64,000 bases of DNA from Paraburkholderia xenovorans LB400 (GTDB lineage: Bacteria > Pseudomonadota > Gammaproteobacteria > Burkholderiales > Burkholderiaceae). The notes beneath the pieces are model-generated. The model did no database searches. It was not told the DNA's origin and saw nothing but the letters and a program-made list of their open reading frames with translations. The stretch lies in assembly GCF_000013645.1 (NCBI RefSeq), contig NC_007951.1:992001-1056000 (forward strand), read 5' to 3'. A program made the position numbers and the translations under genes. This document shows, piece after piece, positions 18,051 through 27,637 of the stretch (positions are counted from its first letter, which is position 1; each line of letters begins with the position of its first letter).

Positions 18051-18389
18051 ATGAGTACAACCACTGAAATGGTCGATCTGTGTGCAACCGGCGAGGTTGG
18101 TGACGGCGATATCCGCCGTGGTGCGCTGCCGTCGGGGCACGCTGTGGCGATCTACTGCGTCAACGGCGAGTTCTATGTCACGGACGATATCTGCTCGCAT
18201 GGAGACGCTTCGTTGTCTGAAGACGGATCGCTGGACGGCTATGAAGTCGAATGCAGCTGGCACTTCGGACGTTTCGACGTCCGTGACGGACAGCCTTGTG
18301 CAATGCCATGTGAGCACGCAATCCGAAGCTGGCCGGTCAAGATTGAAAACGGCCGCGTATTCGTCGACGCTGGAGCGCACGCACTATGA
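18051..18389 (+). CDS. cmtAd: Rieske ferredoxin of p-cumate dioxygenase
   Basis: A 112-residue Rieske [2Fe-2S] ferredoxin that carries electrons from CmtAa to the CmtAb/Ac oxygenase. The cluster ligands are in DDICSHGDASL and ECSWHFGRFD (C-x-H and C-x2-H). The start at 18051 is preferred because GAGGATGAGG stands directly before it and the N-terminus MSTTTEMVDLC is normal for the family. Its end overlaps the start of cmtD by four bases (ATGA). Confidence 0.9.
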   Translation: MSTTTEMVDLCATGEVGDGDIRRGALPSGHAVAIYCVNGEFYVTDDICSHGDASLSEDGSLDGYEVECSWHFGRFDVRDGQPCAMPCEHAIRSWPVKIENGRVFVDAGAHAL

Positions 18390-19120
18390 GCAACATTGAT
18401 CGGCTCACCCTCGAGCGTCGCGTGCGCGTGGCAGCCCGGGCGCTAGCGCGCCATGGACTGGTGCAGGCCTGGGGGCATTGCAGCGCGCGGATCGACGGGG
18501 AATCGTTCCTGGTCTGCGCATCGAAGCCCATGGGAACGATTGGCCGCGACGAACCTGGAACCGTTGTTCGAGTGAACGCGCCCCTTCCCCAAGGGGTTCT
18601 GGGGGAGGTACGCATCCATCAGCAGATCTACCGGTTGCGCCCGGACGTCGGCGGCGTATGTCGCATCATGCCTCCCCATCTGGTGGCATTGTCCACGCTT
18701 CGTGTCGTGCCGAAGCCGCGACATGGCGTGGGCGCGTTCAATGCCAACTGCAGGTTCTGGGACGATCCACGGCTGTTGCGCGATGATGCGCTGGCTGCGC
18801 AGCTGGCCGACCGACTGGGGGATGCGCCATCCCTGGTCATGCGTGCGAACGGAGCCGTGACCGTGGGACCCAGCATCGAATTGGCGGCCGGCTTCGCGTG
18901 GTGTCTGGAGGACGCAGCACGCATCGAGACGCTCGTGCGGTCCGTGGCCAGTGACGCGAGTGTCGAAGCGGCGTGCCTGACAGGGGGTGAGATCGCATCG
19001 CGTCAGGTCAGTTCGGGGGCGGTCTTTGAACGGCTCTGGGAATACCTGACTGCAGGCGACACCGAGGCAAAGGCGAATGAGGGCGGCTTTCCTGATCCCG
19101 TCTGGGGGACTGCGTCGTGA
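18386..19120 (+). CDS. cmtD: Class II aldolase-family decarboxylase CmtD
   Basis: A 244-residue protein of the class II aldolase/adducin family, predicted to decarboxylate the ring-cleavage product HCOMODA to HOMODA. The fold is recognisable (GHCSARIDGESFLV, GEVRIHQQIY, VMRANGAVTVG). The usual metal site is changed: where fuculose aldolases have H-x-H the sequence is P96-P97-H98, and the third His position is N155; E74 remains. Related decarboxylases may share this, so it need not mean loss of function. It overlaps cmtAd and is followed after 117 bases by the TetR gene. Confidence 0.82.
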   Translation: MSNIDRLTLERRVRVAARALARHGLVQAWGHCSARIDGESFLVCASKPMGTIGRDEPGTVVRVNAPLPQGVLGEVRIHQQIYRLRPDVGGVCRIMPPHLVALSTLRVVPKPRHGVGAFNANCRFWDDPRLLRDDALAAQLADRLGDAPSLVMRANGAVTVGPSIELAAGFAWCLEDAARIETLVRSVASDASVEAACLTGGEIASRQVSSGAVFERLWEYLTAGDTEAKANEGGFPDPVWGTAS

Positions 19121-19237
19121 AAGCCGGAAAAGACCGCGTAACGGAATCGGCGGCATTGCTGCCGGGTGTTGCCGCTTGCTGCCAGGATACTGGATGGGGT
19201 AGTGTAATGCCGGTTTCAGCAGACTCAACACGTTACG

Positions 19238-19867
19238 ATGATAAAAAAAGTGCCAGAACGACGTCGCACCCAGGCGGAAAGACGCGAGGAAACGCGTTCG
19301 CGGATATTGGACGCAGCCGTCAGCGAGTTGATGAACAAGGGCTACGCCGGGTTCCGGGTCGACCAGGTTGCAGCCACTGCCAGGGTATCGCGCGGCGCCC
19401 AGACCCATCATTTCCCGACCAAGGAATCGCTCGTTCTGGCGGCGCTTCAGCGGCTTTACCAGGCGTCGACCGAGGCCAGCATGACGCTCATCGAGGGCCT
19501 GGAGTCGGGCGACGATGTGCTGGATGCGCTGATGCGGGACTCGGCCAGTTTCTACCTGGGACCGAATTTCATCATTGCGGTGTCGATGCTCAATCTTGGC
19601 GATCACGAACCCGGGCTGAGGCAGAAGGTTCGGGCGATCTCGCGCAAGCACCGGTTGCCGGTCGAGAAGGCCTGGCTGCAGGCGCTGTTGGACTCTGGCC
19701 TGGCCGAAGAGCCGGCAAAAACGGTGCTGAACATCACCCAGAGCATCTACCGCGGGATGGTGATGCGCAAGTTCTTGCGCAACGATCCCGAGTACACACG
19801 CTTTACCACGGAGCAGTGGTCGAAGATTGCCCGTGCATACATGAACCTGAACGCTCCGTCACGGTAG
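19238..19867 (+). CDS. TetR-family repressor, CymR-like
   Basis: A 209-residue TetR-type regulator. The N-terminal HTH (about 11-60) includes RRTQAERREETRSRILDAA, GYAGFR and VSRGAQTHHFPTKESLV, which closely recalls CymR of P. putida F1. The C-terminal half is a ligand-binding helical domain (LVASDxx-type motifs absent; FYLGPNFIIAVSMLNLGD present). It lies inside the cmt operon between cmtD and cmtE, the place where F1 has cmtI. With CymR-type operators before cymB and cmtAa it is the best candidate for the pathway repressor, though the second TetR at 49354-50016 is a rival. Confidence 0.82.
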   Translation: MIKKVPERRRTQAERREETRSRILDAAVSELMNKGYAGFRVDQVAATARVSRGAQTHHFPTKESLVLAALQRLYQASTEASMTLIEGLESGDDVLDALMRDSASFYLGPNFIIAVSMLNLGDHEPGLRQKVRAISRKHRLPVEKAWLQALLDSGLAEEPAKTVLNITQSIYRGMVMRKFLRNDPEYTRFTTEQWSKIARAYMNLNAPSR

Positions 19868-19919
19868 CCAGTGGGCGCATCAGCGCGCGCCCTGCTTCAG
19901 GCTACGCTCCTCTCATTCG

Positions 19920-19952
19920 ACGCCACCCCTGCGGAGTCCGCCGGGGTGGCGT
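19920..19952 (+). terminator. Strong hairpin between the TetR gene and cmtE
   Basis: ACGCCACCCC (19920-19929) pairs with GGGGTGGCGT (19943-19952), a perfect 10-bp GC-rich stem with a 13-base loop. Only a weak T-rich tail follows (TGTCGTATCT). It may end or attenuate transcription after the TetR gene and lower expression of cmtEFHG, or act as a processing site. Confidence 0.5.
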
Positions 19953-19984
19953 TGTCGTATCTGCATCTTTTCAAGGACAAATCC

Positions 19985-20851
19985 ATGAGTCTCTGGCTTG
20001 ATCTGCTCGGCGCAGAAATCCGTTATGTCGACACCAAGAACTTTGGCACGATCCGCATTGCCGAGGCCGGGAAAGGCAATCCCGAAACGCTCATCCTCCA
20101 GCATGGCATCAACGGTCATCTGGAAGCTTACGCGAAGAACATCGTGCCACTGTCGAAGGATTTTCATGTCATCGCCTTCGACTACGTGGGTCAGGGTCTG
20201 TCCAGCAAGCCGGTGCGGGAATACAACCCGATCATGCTGGCTGAACAGCTTGGCGAACTGATGGACGCGCTTGGCATCGAAAAGGCGCATCTCTCGGGGG
20301 AGTCGCTTGGTGGCTGGGTTTCCGGACACTTTGCGGCCACGAACCCCCACCGTGTCCTGCGCCTCATGCTGAACACGGCCGGCGGCATCCCCATTGTGAC
20401 GGAGAAGGGCAAGCAGGACCTGGAGACATTTATCGGACTGAACAGGCGCAACATCGACAACACGCCGACCTACGAGTCGGTGCAGGCGCGCATGCACTGG
20501 CTGATGCATCCCAGCAATCGCCACCTTGTGGACGGCGAGCTGGTCGATCTGCGCCTGCGCATCTATCTGCGCCCGGAAAGCCGTGCGGTTCTGCCGAAGC
20601 TCAACGAAATTCTCGCGCACCACGACGAGTACCTGATTCCGCTGGAGAAACTGCCGGAAGGGACGCTTTTTCTGTGGACGCACGACAACCCGATTCACGA
20701 TACCGAATCGGTGAAAGCGGCACAGGCAAAAGTTCCGGGCAGCATCCTGTACTTCATGAAGGGCAACGCAGCCCACTGGCCCCAGTATGAAGCGATCGAT
20801 GAGTTCAATGACGTTGCATTGAAATTCTTCAGGACCGGTACGGTCGGGTAA
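19985..20851 (+). CDS. cmtE: Alpha/beta hydrolase CmtE (HOMODA hydrolase)
   Basis: A 288-residue alpha/beta hydrolase predicted to split HOMODA into isobutyrate and 2-hydroxypenta-2,4-dienoate. The oxyanion region [10 protein letters not shown], the nucleophile Ser in [12 protein letters not shown] and the C-terminal His in [10 protein letters not shown] are visible. An upstream in-frame GTG at 19871 would add residues translated from the hairpin region, so the ATG at 19985 with its normal N-terminus (MSLWLDLLG) is chosen. The stop lies 10 bases before cmtF. Confidence 0.86.
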   Translation: MSLWLDLLGAEIRYVDTKNFGTIRIAEAGKGNPETLILQHGINGHLEAYAKNIVPLSKDFHVIAFDYVGQGLSSKPVREYNPIMLAEQLGELMDALGIEKAHLSGESLGGWVSGHFAATNPHRVLRLMLNTAGGIPIVTEKGKQDLETFIGLNRRNIDNTPTYESVQARMHWLMHPSNRHLVDGELVDLRLRIYLRPESRAVLPKLNEILAHHDEYLIPLEKLPEGTLFLWTHDNPIHDTESVKAAQAKVPGSILYFMKGNAAHWPQYEAIDEFNDVALKFFRTGTVG

Positions 20852-20861
20852 GGAGCCGGAC

Positions 20862-21650
20862 ATGAGCGTAGAGAACGAAATCGCCGAGCTGCTGTGGGAC
20901 GCCCAGCAGCGCAAGGAGCCCTGTGATCCTGTACGGGGGCGCTTTGAGAACAGGAGCGAGCAGGAGCAGGTGGCACTTGCCTATTCGGTTCAGCAGATCA
21001 ACATCCAGCGCCAGGTGCAGGGTGGCAGGCGGATCGTTGGCCGGAAGATCGGCCTGACGTCTCCTGCTGTCCAGAAGCAGCTTGGGGTCGACCGTCCGGA
21101 TTTCGGCACGCTGCTGGACGACATGGCGGTCGTTGACGGCGAACCGATTGACACGTCCCGGCTGCTGCAGCCGAAGGTTGAAGCCGAGATCGCGCTCGTA
21201 CTTGATAAGGACCTCACGTATGAGCGGCACACCGTGGCCGATCTGATCGGCGCCACCGCCTATGCGCTGGCCGCCATCGAGGTGGTCGGCAGCCGCATTG
21301 CAGGGTGGAATATCCGTTTCGTGGATACCGTTGCCGACAACGCGTCATCGGGACTGTTCGTTCTTGGCGCACAGCCGGTTGCGCTGTCGAAGCTCGACCT
21401 GGCCGGCGTATCGATGCGGATGACGCGCGGCGAGGAGACCGTCTCGCAAGGTGCAGGCGCGGCGTGTCTGGGCAATCCGCTGAACGCGGCGCGCTGGCTT
21501 GCCGACACGCTCGTCCAGGTTGGGACGCCAATGCGCGCTGGCGACGTGATTCTGACTGGTGCCCTCGGCCCGATGGTTGCCGTGCAGGCCAGCCAGACCT
21601 ACGTCGCTCACATTGACGGGTTTGCCCCTGTACGGGCGATTTTCTCCTGA
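20862..21650 (+). CDS. cmtF: 2-Hydroxypenta-2,4-dienoate hydratase
   Basis: A 262-residue hydratase of the FAH-like MhpD/XylJ family that adds water to 2-hydroxypenta-2,4-dienoate to give 4-hydroxy-2-oxovalerate. Family motifs include GRKIGLTS, the metal-binding E-x-E in [15 protein letters not shown], and AIEVVGSRI. The C-terminal [13 protein letters not shown] is also present. It is followed by acetaldehyde dehydrogenase and aldolase genes as in other meta-cleavage pathways. Confidence 0.92.
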   Translation: MSVENEIAELLWDAQQRKEPCDPVRGRFENRSEQEQVALAYSVQQINIQRQVQGGRRIVGRKIGLTSPAVQKQLGVDRPDFGTLLDDMAVVDGEPIDTSRLLQPKVEAEIALVLDKDLTYERHTVADLIGATAYALAAIEVVGSRIAGWNIRFVDTVADNASSGLFVLGAQPVALSKLDLAGVSMRMTRGEETVSQGAGAACLGNPLNAARWLADTLVQVGTPMRAGDVILTGALGPMVAVQASQTYVAHIDGFAPVRAIFS

Positions 21651-21663
21651 TGAGGTAATGCAC

Positions 21664-22608
21664 ATGAGTTCCAATGACGAAAAGCACGCGGTTGCCATCA
21701 TCGGCTCGGGAAACATCGGCACCGACCTGATGGTGAAGATCCTGCGGCACGGAAAACACCTGAAGATGGGCGCATTCGTCGGCATCGATCCTGAATCGGA
21801 CGGCCTGAAGCGGGCCGAACGCATGGGCGTGCCGACCGTGACAACCGGAATCGATGGCCTGCTGGCTCATCCGGATTTCGGATCCATCCGCTATGTATTC
21901 GATGCAACGAGCGCGGGCGCCCATGCCCGGCATGAGCAGTTGCTGCGCCCGCACGGGGTGCGGGTGATTGACCTCACGCCGGCGGCGATCGGTCCTTTTG
22001 TCGTTCCGGCAGTCAACATCGACCAGCATCTCGATTCGCCGAACGTCAACATGGTGACCTGCGGCGGACAGGCGACGATTCCGATGGTTGCAGCTGTTTC
22101 ACGCGTCGTGCCGGTCGAGTATGCCGAGATTGTTGCGTCGATCTCGAGCCGTTCCGCTGGGCCGGGCACGCGTGCAAACATCGACGAGTTCACGGAAACA
22201 ACATCGAACGCGATCGTACAGGTCGGTGGCGCGAAAGCAGGCAAGGCGATCATCGTTCTCAATCCGGCAGAGCCACCGCTGATCATGCGCGACACGGTCT
22301 ACTGCTTGGTTCCCGGAGATGCGAGCCAGTCTGCAATCGTCGAGTCGGTCGAGCAGATGGTCGACTCCGTTCGCACCTACGTACCGGGATATCGCCTCAA
22401 GCAGGCTGTGCAGTTCGACGAGTTCAAGGGACGCATGCCCCAGGAGCTGGCCACGGTAAGGGCGCCTCGCCTGAAAGTGTCGGTATTCCTCGAGGTTGAG
22501 GGCGCGGGGCATTACCTGCCGAGCTATGCGGGGAACCTGGACATCATGACCAGCGCCGCGCTGGCTACGGCCGAGCGCATCGCGGCACGTCAGCCGGTGA
22601 CGGCTTAA
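21664..22608 (+). CDS. cmtH: Acetaldehyde dehydrogenase (acylating)
   Basis: A 314-residue CoA-acylating acetaldehyde dehydrogenase (MhpF/DmpF type) that turns acetaldehyde into acetyl-CoA while complexed with the aldolase CmtG. The NAD motif [16 protein letters not shown] starts near residue 9, and the catalytic Cys lies in [15 protein letters not shown] second in-frame ATG at 21658 exists, but TGAGGT at 21651-21656 is better spaced for 21664. Confidence 0.93.
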   Translation: MSSNDEKHAVAIIGSGNIGTDLMVKILRHGKHLKMGAFVGIDPESDGLKRAERMGVPTVTTGIDGLLAHPDFGSIRYVFDATSAGAHARHEQLLRPHGVRVIDLTPAAIGPFVVPAVNIDQHLDSPNVNMVTCGGQATIPMVAAVSRVVPVEYAEIVASISSRSAGPGTRANIDEFTETTSNAIVQVGGAKAGKAIIVLNPAEPPLIMRDTVYCLVPGDASQSAIVESVEQMVDSVRTYVPGYRLKQAVQFDEFKGRMPQELATVRAPRLKVSVFLEVEGAGHYLPSYAGNLDIMTSAALATAERIAARQPVTA

Positions 22609-22622
22609 GGAGGGAGTGGACC

Positions 22623-23645
22623 ATGAATGAGAAGAGCAGGAAAATTTATGTCTCGGACGTGACCCTGCGTGATGGCATGCACGCCATCCGGCATCAGTAC
22701 AGTCTGGCCGATGTCGGGCGTATCGCCCGGGCGCTGGACCAGGCCGGGGTCGACAGTATCGAGGTTGCACACGGCGACGGTCTGCGAGGCTCATCGTTCA
22801 ACTACGGCTTTGGTGCCCATACGGATCTCGAGTGGATCGCTGCTGTTGCCGAAGTCGTGGAGCAGGCGAAGATCGCGACGCTGCTTTTGCCTGGCATCGG
22901 CACGATCCATGACCTCAAGGCTGCCTATGACGCTGGCGCGCGTGTCGTGCGCGTCGCAACGCACTGCACGGAGGCGGATATCTCCAGGCAGCACATCGAA
23001 TATGCACGCTCTCTCGGGATGGATACCGTTGGCTTCCTGATGATGAGCCACATGACGACACCGGAGAACCTGGCTGTCGAGGCACGGAAGATGGAAAGCT
23101 ATGGCGCGACCTGCATCTACGTGGTTGACTCGGGCGGAGCGATGAACATGAACGATATCCGGGACCGCTTTCGCGCGTTGAAGGAGGCGCTCGATCCGGC
23201 GACGCAGACAGGTATCCACGCACATCACAATCTGAGTCTTGGCGTCGCGAATTCCATCGTCGCTGTGGAAGAAGGCTGCGACCGGGTGGATGCGAGCCTC
23301 GCCGGTATGGGCGCGGGAGCGGGCAATGCACCACTGGAAGTGTTCATCGCAGCAGCGGAACGGCTTGGCTGGAATCACGGGACCGACCTTTACGCCTTGA
23401 TGGATGCCGCAGACGACATCGTGCGACCGCTGCAGGACCGACCGGTGCGGGTCGATCGCGAGACGCTAGCGCTTGGCTATGCCGGCGTGTATTCCAGCTT
23501 CCTTCGGCACTCGGAGGTCGCAGCCGACAGGTACGGCCTGAAGGCGGTGGATATTCTCGTCGAGCTGGGTCGCCGCAAGATGGTGGGCGGGCAGGAGGAC
23601 ATGATCGTCGACGTGGCGCTTGACCTGCTGCGCAACCCTGCCTGA
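22623..23645 (+). CDS. cmtG: 4-Hydroxy-2-oxovalerate aldolase
   Basis: A 340-residue DmpG/MhpE-type aldolase that splits 4-hydroxy-2-oxovalerate into pyruvate and acetaldehyde. The metal- and substrate-binding segment [14 protein letters not shown] is near residue 14, and the [14 protein letters not shown] motif near 199 supplies His ligands. It pairs with the acylating dehydrogenase encoded just upstream, through which acetaldehyde is channelled in this family. It is the last gene of the cmt operon and has an AAGGAGGG site 8 to 15 bases before the ATG. Confidence 0.93.
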   Translation: MNEKSRKIYVSDVTLRDGMHAIRHQYSLADVGRIARALDQAGVDSIEVAHGDGLRGSSFNYGFGAHTDLEWIAAVAEVVEQAKIATLLLPGIGTIHDLKAAYDAGARVVRVATHCTEADISRQHIEYARSLGMDTVGFLMMSHMTTPENLAVEARKMESYGATCIYVVDSGGAMNMNDIRDRFRALKEALDPATQTGIHAHHNLSLGVANSIVAVEEGCDRVDASLAGMGAGAGNAPLEVFIAAAERLGWNHGTDLYALMDAADDIVRPLQDRPVRVDRETLALGYAGVYSSFLRHSEVAADRYGLKAVDILVELGRRKMVGGQEDMIVDVALDLLRNPA

Positions 23646-24389
23646 CATGGTGGTCTGCGGGGCATCGCGATGCGCCGGCCTGGTGATGCGGCAGCCAGGA
23701 GGCTATGTTGTGTGTGTATAACAGGGAGGGGCGTGGCGGCTTCAGGACTGAGGTGACGCCTGCCCCTGTCTGGAGCGGTCCATATGGCTCCAGCGTGCCG
23801 GGAGGTATTGCGTGTCACCTCGCAGATGTCAGACCGGGGCGCCATACAGGACTCGGCCGCGTCTGGTTGCCGGACTGGTTTTTCACGAAAAGGCGTTCCT
23901 TGACGGGGTGAATCCGGCGGATAGGTTAACTGTGAACGCAATTTCAATTTTCGTACAACGAAAGAAAATGAAACTGCAATGCGTCGAGTAAATACCTGTA
24001 CTCGAGACACTCCGGACAGGGTTTCCGGCGACCCGAGGACGGTGCGAATCTGAGAGGCTGGAAGAAAAACAGATGGCTAAGGAGACAAATGAGGTATCAA
24101 CGAACAGTTTGTCTCTTTGTGGCCGCGAATGCATACGTGAAGCCGTACGCGCAATCGATGACTAATGGGGCGGAAAGTATCCAAAGAGCAGATCGCGATT
24201 TCTGACTATCCTGGTTGTGCGGGTAGTACCGGAATGAAGTGATACCGTCAAATCAATAAAAACAGACACGGCTGTTTTCGTGTAAAGGCCGGATTGCGGT
24301 CATGTGGGTGTTTCACCGTCTGGACTGCGGCATCAGGATCTGATTGTCAGCGGATGGCAGGGGCGGGCAGGAGACAACTGGAGGCAACA
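23646..24389. other. Intergenic region with inverted repeats
   Basis: No gene is supported in these 744 bases. GAGACAAA at 24082-24089 and TTTGTCTC at 24108-24115 form a perfect 8-bp inverted repeat around 18 bases. Near 24255-24275, AAAACAG and CTGTTTT are 6 bases apart; this recalls the CymR half-sites but with shorter spacing. Either could be a regulator site for the decayed gene at 24390. Confidence 0.5.
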
Positions 24390-24823
24390 ATGAACGAAAT
24401 GGCGAAGACGGATGGACCCTGCTCGGGACTCCGTGTGCTGGAACTCGGTTCGATGGTATCGGCACCATTGGCGGGGCATATTCTGGCAGATATGGGGGCG
24501 TAGGTTATCAAGATCTAACCTCCTGAAGGCGACCCCATGCGCAAGGTTGGGCCGCTTCACAAGGGAATGGGGCGCTCTTCATGACAGTGAACCGGAACAA
24601 GAAGAGCGTCGTACTGGACCTGAAGGCAAACCGTGATCTGGAAGTCGCACAGGAGCTGGCGTTTTTATCGGATGTCCTGATTCACAACATGCGTCCTGGT
24701 GTAATGGACCGGCTTGGCCTTGGATACGAGACCCTTCAAATCACCAATCCGAAGTTGATCTATACGTCGATTTCTGGTTTTGGGGAATCGGGATCCTACC
24801 CGGTTACTCAAGCAAGGAGTTGA
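24390..24823 (+). pseudogene. Decayed class III (CaiB/BaiF) CoA-transferase
   Basis: The first 37 codons read like a CaiB/BaiF N-terminus (GLRVLELGSMVSAPLAGHIL, then ADMGA). In-frame TAG (24501-24503) and TAA (24516-24518) follow, each standing where family members have Glu in GAEVIKIEPPEG. Both are explained by single G-to-T changes. A frameshift between about 24540 and 24580 follows. The reading then resumes (MTVNRNKKSVVLDLK and VMDRLGLGYETL) and ends at ISGFGESGSY, so about two thirds of the gene is missing. A GGAGG site still precedes the ATG. Confidence 0.85.
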
Positions 24824-25092
24824 ACTGACCACCACGTATACCGGGCTGATATTGCAACCACGTCGGTGTGCCGAAGATCTGGGTCTCTTCTCGCCGGATG
24901 GTTAAGGGAGACCCGAAGCGCCGCTGGACGACATGCCTCAGAAAAATCGGAAATCGGCTTGCGGTGTAGATCGGCGGGTTCGGACACAGCGGCATCGTCG
25001 ATGGCCGGCTTCGTCCGCGGGAACATATTCAGACGAGCAGAATTGGATTGTCGAACCCGCACTCTTGCAGTGCAACTTCCGAGTGGGTGGAC
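24824..25092. other. Junction DNA after the decayed CoA-transferase
   Basis: No complete gene is seen. On the minus strand a short frame ends with TPTWLQYQPGIRGGQFNSLLE, which looks protein-like and could be the tail of a lost gene, but I do not recognise it. This stretch joins the pseudogene remnant to the LysR gene and is probably a deletion scar. Confidence 0.35.
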
Positions 25093-26310
25093 TCACACCC
25101 AGGGAGCTTCAATCATCGGTTTGCGGCTCGCGGTCTCGCCGAGACTTGTTGAGGCGATGTGCAAAAGGTTGAGAAAACGTCGCTGTGCGCTGGTAGGACG
25201 CCAGCTATGGCGCATGGTGGCTCCAATCGTGATGCTGCTTGCCAAGGGCTTTCCGATTTGGGCGAGTAAGCCGCTTCGAATCTGGAGCGCCACCTGGTCA
25301 GGCATCGCAAGCGTTAGCATGTCACTGCAGGTGAGTAGCCGGCCGATGATCATAATCGAGCCGCATTCAACAGGCTTTTGTGCTCGTTTTCCAGGAAGCA
25401 GACGATCCCATTCTGCGCGCAGTGGCGACGCCTCCGGGGCAATGATCCAAGGATATGAAGCAAGCGTTTGATTGGTCGGATTTCCCTTGGCGACAAGATC
25501 ATGCTGATGCCCAGCCACGATGACTGGTGCCTCGGTATAAAGTCGTGTGCACTTAAGGTCCGAAACACTTGTCTCGGGCAGTTCGCCAACGATGAGATCG
25601 ATTTCGCCATCACGTAAAGACTCGACCAAATCCCCCCAACTCCCTTCAACCACGCGAAAGCTGGCGGGAAACTTCTCCGTTACCATCAAAGACATGGCCT
25701 CTGGCACGAGGAACGCCCGCGCAAGCGGCGTGGCTCCAACCGAAATCATCGGGTTCAGCGGATCCAGACCGAGTTCAGATAGTGCCGCTTGCAGTTCCTT
25801 GATCGCAAGCCAGCAGCAACGCGCAAAACGATGTCCCCAAAAGTTTATGTGTACACCTCGGCCTCGGCGTTCTACGAGCCTGCGACCCAGCGCGTCTTCG
25901 AGTTCACGCACGGCACGATGCACCGCAGTCTGCGACAAACCCAGTTCAATCGCAGATGCCGCAAAGCTGCCTGCCTTCGACAACGCGAGGAACGCGCGCA
26001 ATTGCGTCATCGTCAGGCGTCGCTCCGGCGAAAAATCCGCGCCCGCGATGAGGCGGCAGCCGGCAGTCAAATGGCCGATGCTCGCAGCGGCACGCTCGAG
26101 CACGAGCGTGCCCGCCAGCGTAGGAACGATGCCGTCCGGTCGGCGCTCGAACAGCACTTCTCCGAGCTGGCTTTCCAGTTTCAGGATTCCCTGCGTCAGT
26201 GCAGGCTGGCTCAGGCTGACCGCCGTCGCAGCGGCGCTGATGCTGCCGTGTTTATGGACCTCTATCAGCCCGTGAATATGTCGCAAATTCAGATGAAAGA
26301 CGCTCGTCAT
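25093..26310 (-). CDS. LysR-family regulator with two N-terminal HTH domains
   Basis: A LysR-type regulator of about 405 residues, longer than the usual 300. Two LysR HTH domains stand in tandem: one at about 5-65 (GSISAAATAVSLSQPALTQ), the other at about 98-158 (GSFAASAIELGLSQTAVHRA). A LysR substrate domain follows (GEIDLIVGELPE, then MIIGRLLTCSDMLTLA). The start at 26310 is favoured because the decayed paralogue at 50194-50935 begins at the same place; 26352 is an alternative. It is divergent from the Rieske oxygenase gene at 26549, the normal arrangement for a LysR activator and its target. Confidence 0.83.
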   Translation of the reverse strand: MTSVFHLNLRHIHGLIEVHKHGSISAAATAVSLSQPALTQGILKLESQLGEVLFERRPDGIVPTLAGTLVLERAAASIGHLTAGCRLIAGADFSPERRLTMTQLRAFLALSKAGSFAASAIELGLSQTAVHRAVRELEDALGRRLVERRGRGVHINFWGHRFARCCWLAIKELQAALSELGLDPLNPMISVGATPLARAFLVPEAMSLMVTEKFPASFRVVEGSWGDLVESLRDGEIDLIVGELPETSVSDLKCTRLYTEAPVIVAGHQHDLVAKGNPTNQTLASYPWIIAPEASPLRAEWDRLLPGKRAQKPVECGSIMIIGRLLTCSDMLTLAMPDQVALQIRSGLLAQIGKPLASSITIGATMRHSWRPTSAQRRFLNLLHIASTSLGETASRKPMIEAPWV

Positions 26311-26548
26311 TTCATCTAGCGCCTGAGCGGCTTTTCTAGGTAGCTGGTCCATGTTTCGATGGCTGCCTGTGGCTGTGAATGTCTATATATACCAGTTGTT
26401 GCGGCAAGACTTTCGGCAATTGAATAACTGAAGGATTCTTTGAATCCCGCTCGTTTCCTCCTGAACCTAAGATTGCTTAAAGTGGCGCCGTCGCCCCACA
26501 ACGAACGGGCGTCAGGAATTGATCAGTAGTTAAAAGACGGAGACAACA

Positions 26549-27586
26549 ATGTTCTTGCGCAACATGTGGTACGTGGCCGCTTTTTCGGCCGACGTGAAGC
26601 CAGGCAAGTGCCTCGCGCGGACCTTCCTCAACGAACCGGTCGTGCTGTTTCGCACCGCGTCCGGTAGCCTTGGCGCGTTGATTGATCGTTGCAGTCATCG
26701 GGCGATGCCGCTCAGCGAAGGGCACGTGGACGGCGATATCATTCGTTGCCCTTATCACGGTCTGGAATTCAACGCTGCGGGCGTCTGTGCTCATATCCCG
26801 GGGCAGGAACGCATTCCCGCGGCAGCCAATGTGCGCTCGTATCCGGTCAGCGAGCGCGACGGACTCATCTGGATCTGGATGGGCGAGCCGGAGAAGGCAG
26901 ACCTCCGGTCGATCATGAGCAACCCGGAACACCGGGACCCAGGCTGGAGTTGGCGGCCGTACTACATGCACGTCAATTCCAATTGGCAGCTTCTCGTCGA
27001 CAACATCCTCGACCTGACCCACGTTGCCTATATCCACGCCAATACCATCGGCGGCAATCCCCAGACGCACTTCAACGCCGATATGTCCGTGCAGTTCGAC
27101 GGCGAGAAAGTGACCCTGCTGCGCAAGATGCCCAACTCGGTGCCGCCGAAGACGTACGTTGCAGCGGGCGGCTTCAAGGGCAATGTCGACCGCTGGCAGA
27201 TGGTCGAATATCGCCCTTGCGGCGGCAACGTGCTGCGGGTGAATGCCGGCGCCTGCGAGGTCGGCACGGGCGCGTACGAAGGACGCCGGGACAATGGCTT
27301 CACTCTGCTGAACGTTCATGGCGTGACCCCTGAAACGGAGACGACGACTCACTACATCTGGACGATCTGCACAGACGCTCCGCGCGAATCGGGTGTGCCC
27401 GACATGTTGTTCGATCAGTTCTACGAGACGATCTGCGAGGACGAACGGGCTCTCGAAGCACAGCAGCGTCGGATCAACGACATGCCGGACATGCGCTTCG
27501 TCGGGATTGCGAGCGATGGCGCAGTGAGCCGGGCGCGCTTGCTGCTCGAACGCCTGCACGAAAACGAAACCGCCGTGACGTCCTGA
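26549..27586 (+). CDS. VanA-type Rieske oxygenase
   Basis: A 345-residue Rieske non-heme iron oxygenase of the vanillate O-demethylase/toluenesulfonate monooxygenase class. The cluster ligands are C48/H50 and C67/H70 (RCSHRAMPL and CPYHGLEF). Iron ligands H158 and H163 lie in DLTHVAYIHANT. Such enzymes demethylate methoxyarenes or hydroxylate side chains, and need an FMN/[2Fe-2S] reductase; the only one in the window is at 33534-34499. It is divergent from the double-HTH LysR and has a GGAG site before ATG. The substrate is unknown. Confidence 0.9.
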   Translation: MFLRNMWYVAAFSADVKPGKCLARTFLNEPVVLFRTASGSLGALIDRCSHRAMPLSEGHVDGDIIRCPYHGLEFNAAGVCAHIPGQERIPAAANVRSYPVSERDGLIWIWMGEPEKADLRSIMSNPEHRDPGWSWRPYYMHVNSNWQLLVDNILDLTHVAYIHANTIGGNPQTHFNADMSVQFDGEKVTLLRKMPNSVPPKTYVAAGGFKGNVDRWQMVEYRPCGGNVLRVNAGACEVGTGAYEGRRDNGFTLLNVHGVTPETETTTHYIWTICTDAPRESGVPDMLFDQFYETICEDERALEAQQRRINDMPDMRFVGIASDGAVSRARLLLERLHENETAVTS

Positions 27587-27637
27587 ACGGTCGTCATGCG
27601 TCCGCCTCGTGGCTTCGGAGCGTGCGATGATGAACAC

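Noticed and set aside
24255..24275. Possible fourth CymR operator (AAAACAG and CTGTTTT)
   Set aside because: The spacing is 6 instead of 10 between equal arm bases and the outer ACA bases are missing, so it was not counted.
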